DNA of 7,896 bases. Origin: an uncultured Allobaculum sp. (GTDB taxonomy: Bacteria; Bacillota_I; Bacilli_A; Erysipelotrichales; Erysipelotrichaceae). This document shows positions 4,831-7,896 of this stretch, one piece after another; the first letter of the stretch is position 1, and each line of letters opens with the position of its first letter. A program made the translations under genes and the position numbers. A model generated the notes under the pieces. It made no database searches and had not been told where the DNA came from. It worked only from the letters and a program-made list of their open reading frames with translations. Location: assembly GCA_948467695.1 (NCBI GenBank), contig CAOKFJ010000072.1:1-7896 (forward strand). The letters run 5' to 3'.

Positions 4831-5967
4831 ATGGAAATGACTCTCAGATGGTATGGACCTGGTCATGACACAGTGACCCTCGAACAGATCCGCCAGATCC
4901 CCGGTGTAACCGGCGTGATCACAACCCTCTATGACAAGAAACCGGGCGAAGTATGGAGCCGCGAAGTAATTCGCGAACTGAAGAAAACCGTTGAAGATGC
5001 CGGTCTGAATCTTTCCGGCATAGAATCGGTAAACGTCGCCGATGAAATCAAATACGCCGGTCCGAACCGTGACCTGCTGATCGACAATTACATCGAAACG
5101 CTCAAAAACCTAGGCGAAGAAGGCATTCATATGGTCTGCTACAACTTCATGCCTGTCTTCGACTGGACAAGAACCGAACTTGCCCGCAGACGTCCGGACG
5201 GTTCAACTGTGCTCGCCTACACACAGGAAGCTGTCGACAGCCTCAATCCGGAAGAAATGTTCGAGTCCGTAGCCGGCGACATGAACGGCACGATCATGCC
5301 CGGATGGGAACCCGAACGAATGGCGATCGTCAAAGATCTCTTCGAAAAATATAAAGATGTCGATGAAGAAACACTGCGCGAGAACCTGATTTACTTCCTC
5401 GAAAAAATCATGCCCGTCTGCGATGAATACGACATCAACATGGCGATTCATCCCGATGATCCCGCCTGGCCCATATTCGGTCTGCCCCGCATCATCACTT
5501 CGAAAGAGAACATCCTCAAAGTCATGAACGCAGTCGACAATCCGCATAACGGCGTAACCTTCTGCACTGGAAGCTATGGCACTTCCCTGAAAAACGACCT
5601 GCCCGATATGATTCGCTCCCTGCCCGGACGCATTCATTTTGCGCATGTCAGAAACCTGAAATTCCACTCTCCCGAAAACTTCGAAGAAGCCGCTCACCTT
5701 TCAAGCGACGGAAACTTCGATATGTACGAAATCGTCAAAGCGCTTCACGACATCGGCTTCGATGGACCGATCCGTCCGGACCACGGGCGCATGATCTGGG
5801 GCGAAGTGGCAATGCCCGGATATGGTCTGTATGACCGCGCGCTTGGCGCAGCTTACATCAACGGTCTCTGGGAAGCCGTGGAAAAATCCGAAGAACGCCA
5901 TCACGCCGATATAAAGGGCGCAAACAAAGACGCTCTTGAAGCGCTTGAAGCGACAAAAAACGACTGA
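4831..5967 (+). CDS. uxuA: Mannonate dehydratase
   Basis: UxuA dehydrates D-mannonate to 2-keto-3-deoxy-D-gluconate in the cytoplasm, using a divalent metal (Mn2+ in characterised members). The 378-residue product begins MEMTLRWYGP, aligned with E. coli MEQTWRWYGP, and lies between the lengths of the B. subtilis and E. coli enzymes. Conserved blocks are CYNFMPVFDWTRT around 109-121, AIHPDDP with His207, CTGSYG with Cys245, FAHVRN with His272, and RPDHG with Asp317 and His318. The metal site in solved ManD structures uses one Cys, two His and one Asp, which match Cys245, His207, His272 and Asp317; the following His is a catalytic candidate. A ribosome binding site at 4816-4821 fixes the start. 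The gene is followed after 35 bases by the uxuB-like gene and surely forms an operon with it. The C-terminal tail is rich in Ala, Lys and Glu. The assignment is very secure. Confidence 0.97.
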   Translation: MEMTLRWYGPGHDTVTLEQIRQIPGVTGVITTLYDKKPGEVWSREVIRELKKTVEDAGLNLSGIESVNVADEIKYAGPNRDLLIDNYIETLKNLGEEGIHMVCYNFMPVFDWTRTELARRRPDGSTVLAYTQEAVDSLNPEEMFESVAGDMNGTIMPGWEPERMAIVKDLFEKYKDVDEETLRENLIYFLEKIMPVCDEYDINMAIHPDDPAWPIFGLPRIITSKENILKVMNAVDNPHNGVTFCTGSYGTSLKNDLPDMIRSLPGRIHFAHVRNLKFHSPENFEEAAHLSSDGNFDMYEIVKALHDIGFDGPIRPDHGRMIWGEVAMPGYGLYDRALGAAYINGLWEAVEKSEERHHADIKGANKDALEALEATKND

Positions 5968-5977
5968 TTGCCAGTCG
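5961..5977 (+). promoter_or_regulatory. Intercistronic hairpin over the uxuA stop codon
   Basis: CGACTG (5961-5966) and CAGTCG (5972-5977) form a perfect six-base stem with a five-base loop that contains part of the TGA stop (5965-5967). No T tract follows, so it is not a terminator. It might tune message stability or coupling between the two cistrons. Confidence 0.4.
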
Positions 5978-6002
5978 CTAGGAAAAGAAGGAACCATTCA
6001 AT

Positions 6003-7616
6003 ATGAAACTCAATCTTAACGGAATCCAGGAGCGCAGCGCCTGGGAAGAAAAAGGATACCGTCTTCCTGAATTCGATATCGTCGAAGTGCAGGAAAAGAC
6101 ACGCAAAGAGCCGACATGGATTCACTTCGGCGCCGGCAACCTGTTCAAAGCGTTTCACACACGCCTGACGCAGGAACTGCTCAACAAAGGAAAAATGGAT
6201 AAAGGCATTATTGCCGCTGAGGGATTCGACTACGAAATCGTCGAAAAAATGAACTGGCCGCACGATAGTCTTTCCATTGTTGTGACACTCAAATCCGATG
6301 GGACCATCGATAAAGATGTTGTCGCCTCGGTCGCTGAATCGCTCGTTCTCGATTTTGAAAACGAAAAACAGTTTGGCCGTCTCAAAGAAATCTTCGAAAA
6401 TCCTTCCTTGCAGATGGCAAGCTTCACCATCACCGAAAAAGGCTACTCCCTGACAAACGTCAAAGGCGAAATCCTTCCTTTTATCGAAGCGGATTTCAAA
6501 GCCGGACCCAACAAAGCGACCTCCTACCTTGGAAAGGTAACCGCTCTTCTCTACGACCGCTTCGAGCATGGCAGACTGCCGATCGCTATGGTTTCCATGG
6601 ACAACTGCTCACATAACGGCGACCGCCTCAAAGACGCCATTCTCGCGTATGCCAATGCATGGATTCAGAATGGACTGGCTGATAAAGAATTTTTCGAATA
6701 TCTGACTGATCCCAAACGTGTCACTTTCCCCTGGACCATGATCGACAAGATCACTCCCCGTCCGGATCGCGGCGTAGAAAAGATGCTTGAAGCTGATGCG
6801 ATTGAAGAACTCGCGCCGGTCATCACCTCAAAAAACACATACGTTGCTCCGTTCACCAATGCGGAAGAGACGGAATATCTCGTTATCGAGGATGCTTTTC
6901 CGAATGGTCATCCTGCTCTGGATGAGGGCGGAATCATCTTCACGGATCGCGAGACGGTCGAAAAAGTCGAAAAAATGAAGGTCACCACGTGCCTGAACCC
7001 GCTTCATACAGCACTCGCCATCTATGGCTGCCTGCTTGGATACGACAAAATCAGCGATGAAATGAATGATGAAGATCTCAAAAAACTGATCTCCGGCATT
7101 GGCTACACCGAAGGGCTGCCTGTTGTTGTAAACCCTGGTGTACTCGATCCAAAAGAATTCATCGATACCGTCATCGATGTGCGCTTTCCCAACCCGTTCA
7201 TGCCGGACACTCCGCAGCGAATCGCTACCGATACTTCGCAGAAACTGACTGTCCGCTTTGGCGAAACCATCAAATCCTACCTGCGCGAGAATCGCGATCA
7301 GAATGATCTGAATCTTATTCCGCTCGTGCAGGCCGGCTGGATCCGCTATCTGATGGGGCTGAATGACGATGGAGAGGTTTTCGAACTCTCACCCGATCCA
7401 CTGATTGAAGAAGTTAAACCGATTGCCGATCAGCTTAAACTTGATGAAGAGCAGGATGTGAAATCCATTATCATGCCTCTTTTGAAAAACGAAAAAATCT
7501 ACGGTCTGGATCTGAGCGGAACCGTTCTTGGCGATAAAGTCGCTGACTATGTCAAAGCTCTGACAAACGGCAAAGGCGCGATCCGCAAAACGCTTCACGA
7601 AGCGGTAAACCGCTGA
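6003..7616 (+). CDS. uxuB: D-mannonate oxidoreductase (fructuronate reductase), long mannitol dehydrogenase-family member
   Basis: By context this enzyme reduces D-fructuronate to D-mannonate with NADH, linking UxaC to UxuA. The 537-residue product is a polyol-specific long-chain dehydrogenase. Its N-terminal nucleotide-binding motif is IHFGAGNLF at 40-48. It also has VSMDNCSHNG near 198-207, typical of the family, FPWTMIDKITPRP near 239-251, and a catalytic-region block KVTTCLNPLH with Lys326, Asn332 and His335. It is about 50 residues longer than E. coli UxuB (486), with a long lead-in before the Rossmann motif and a distinct C-terminal half, so it belongs to a separate Firmicutes-type subgroup. 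GAAGGA at 5987-5992, ten bases before the ATG, is a good ribosome binding site. The intergenic gap to uxuA is 35 bases. A related activity (tagaturonate or another ketoacid or ketose) cannot be excluded from sequence, but position next to uxuA favours fructuronate reductase. Confidence 0.88.
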   Translation: MKLNLNGIQERSAWEEKGYRLPEFDIVEVQEKTRKEPTWIHFGAGNLFKAFHTRLTQELLNKGKMDKGIIAAEGFDYEIVEKMNWPHDSLSIVVTLKSDGTIDKDVVASVAESLVLDFENEKQFGRLKEIFENPSLQMASFTITEKGYSLTNVKGEILPFIEADFKAGPNKATSYLGKVTALLYDRFEHGRLPIAMVSMDNCSHNGDRLKDAILAYANAWIQNGLADKEFFEYLTDPKRVTFPWTMIDKITPRPDRGVEKMLEADAIEELAPVITSKNTYVAPFTNAEETEYLVIEDAFPNGHPALDEGGIIFTDRETVEKVEKMKVTTCLNPLHTALAIYGCLLGYDKISDEMNDEDLKKLISGIGYTEGLPVVVNPGVLDPKEFIDTVIDVRFPNPFMPDTPQRIATDTSQKLTVRFGETIKSYLRENRDQNDLNLIPLVQAGWIRYLMGLNDDGEVFELSPDPLIEEVKPIADQLKLDEEQDVKSIIMPLLKNEKIYGLDLSGTVLGDKVADYVKALTNGKGAIRKTLHEAVNR

Positions 7617-7620
7617 TACA

Positions 7621-7820
7621 TGCGCGGTACGGACTCACTCTTCGATATCAGAATTTCAATACCCAATTCCTTCCTTAACTTTGCTCAACTTTAACTGTCA
7701 AAGTCCGTGCCGTGTTTTCCCTGCTGTTCGTATGCCCGTAAACAGCAGCATGCAAAAGCGCGCTGCCAGCAATCTTCGCGCTACCTGTCTATCAAGCAAT
7801 CCATCTGCCGTTCCGGCAGA
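7621..7820 (+). ncRNA. Highly structured non-coding region after uxuB
   Basis: Four inverted repeats follow each other. First, a 13-base pairing, 7623-7635 with 7702-7714, includes two G-U wobbles, encloses a 66-base loop and is followed by TTTT. Second, CTGCTGTT (7721-7728) pairs with AACAGCAG (7741-7748), perfect over eight bases. Third, AGCGCG (7757-7762) pairs with CGCGCT (7777-7782). Fourth, TCTGCCG (7804-7810) pairs with CGGCAGA (7814-7820), perfect over seven bases, six bases before a ribosome binding site. It may be the operon's 3' end, a leader for the next gene, or both. I do not recognise a known RNA family. Confidence 0.35.
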
Positions 7821-7837
7821 GAATCGAGGTAATGTTT

Positions 7838-7861
7838 ATGTCCAAAACTTACGAAAAGTAA
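7838..7861 (+). CDS. Seven-codon reading frame at the window end: leader peptide or damaged gene start
   Basis: GAGGT at 7826-7830 lies seven bases before an ATG at 7838. The frame encodes MSKTYEK and then stops at TAA (7859-7861). Placement and spacing look like a genuine translation start. The frame is too short to be a normal gene. It is either a leader peptide, the true start of a downstream gene with a base error soon after, or chance. The last bases of the window (from about 7880) are GC-rich, unlike the rest of this region, and may be unreliable. Confidence 0.25.
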   Translation: MSKTYEK

Positions 7862-7896
7862 TTCTGAGGGTTGAATAGAGGCCGCGGCAGGCAGTT

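Noticed and set aside
5901..6569. A 222-codon open frame on the minus strand across the uxuA-uxuB junction
   Set aside because: Antisense shadow of two well-supported genes. The Phe- and Val-rich composition is what reverse reading of the many GAA and AAA codons produces.
1..7896. Insertion sequences, CRISPR arrays, rRNA or tRNA genes, toxin-antitoxin or defence genes
   Set aside because: Looked for on both strands; no terminal inverted repeats with a transposase, no regularly spaced repeats, and no RNA gene signatures were seen.

Overview
The window is a hexuronate (D-glucuronate, possibly D-galacturonate) catabolism locus from a bacterium, most likely a member of the Bacillota. This rests on the AG-rich ribosome binding sites, the roughly balanced base composition, and proteins that read like Firmicutes versions of UxaC, UxuA and a long UxuB. 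A gut Erysipelotrichia-type organism would fit, but that is only an inference from protein style; no rRNA or other phylogenetic marker is present.

Layout from left to right. (1) Positions 1-149, minus strand: the start of a small single-pass membrane protein that runs off the window, with a PhoP/OmpR-type direct repeat upstream. (2) Positions 433-1094, minus strand: eda, KDPG aldolase, followed by a good intrinsic terminator. The gene is split by a 38-base patch of about 90% G+C that shifts the frame; this looks more like a sequence or assembly error than real decay. (3) Positions 1095-1799: a long non-coding stretch between divergent eda and uxaC. It holds a cluster of GGTATYTC half-sites and, on the plus strand, a compact folded element ending in a perfect intrinsic terminator, with no gene in front of it. 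(4) Positions 1800-3221, plus: uxaC, uronate isomerase, closed by a bidirectional terminator. (5) Positions 3545-4489, minus: an AraC-family regulator with an N-terminal cupin-like sensing domain, convergent with uxaC and divergent from uxuA. (6) Positions 4490-4830: the shared control region, with a perfect TATAAT, a GGTATACACC site and several dyads that would lie in a leader of about 200 bases. (7) Positions 4831-5967 and 6003-7616, plus: uxuA and a uxuB-like reductase, an evident two-gene operon. (8) Positions 7617-7896: a strongly structured non-coding tail with four consecutive inverted repeats, ending at a ribosome binding site and a seven-codon reading frame.

Together the enzymes cover the Ashwell route. 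UxaC turns glucuronate into fructuronate, the UxuB-like enzyme reduces this to mannonate, UxuA dehydrates mannonate to 2-keto-3-deoxygluconate (KDG), and, after phosphorylation, Eda cleaves KDPG to pyruvate and glyceraldehyde-3-phosphate. The KDG kinase and any uronate transporter are not in the window. The enzymes are a known pathway. The parts worth a second look are non-coding: the orphan terminator element before uxaC, the long uxuA leader, the folded tail after uxuB, the possible Pho box, and the damaged eda.
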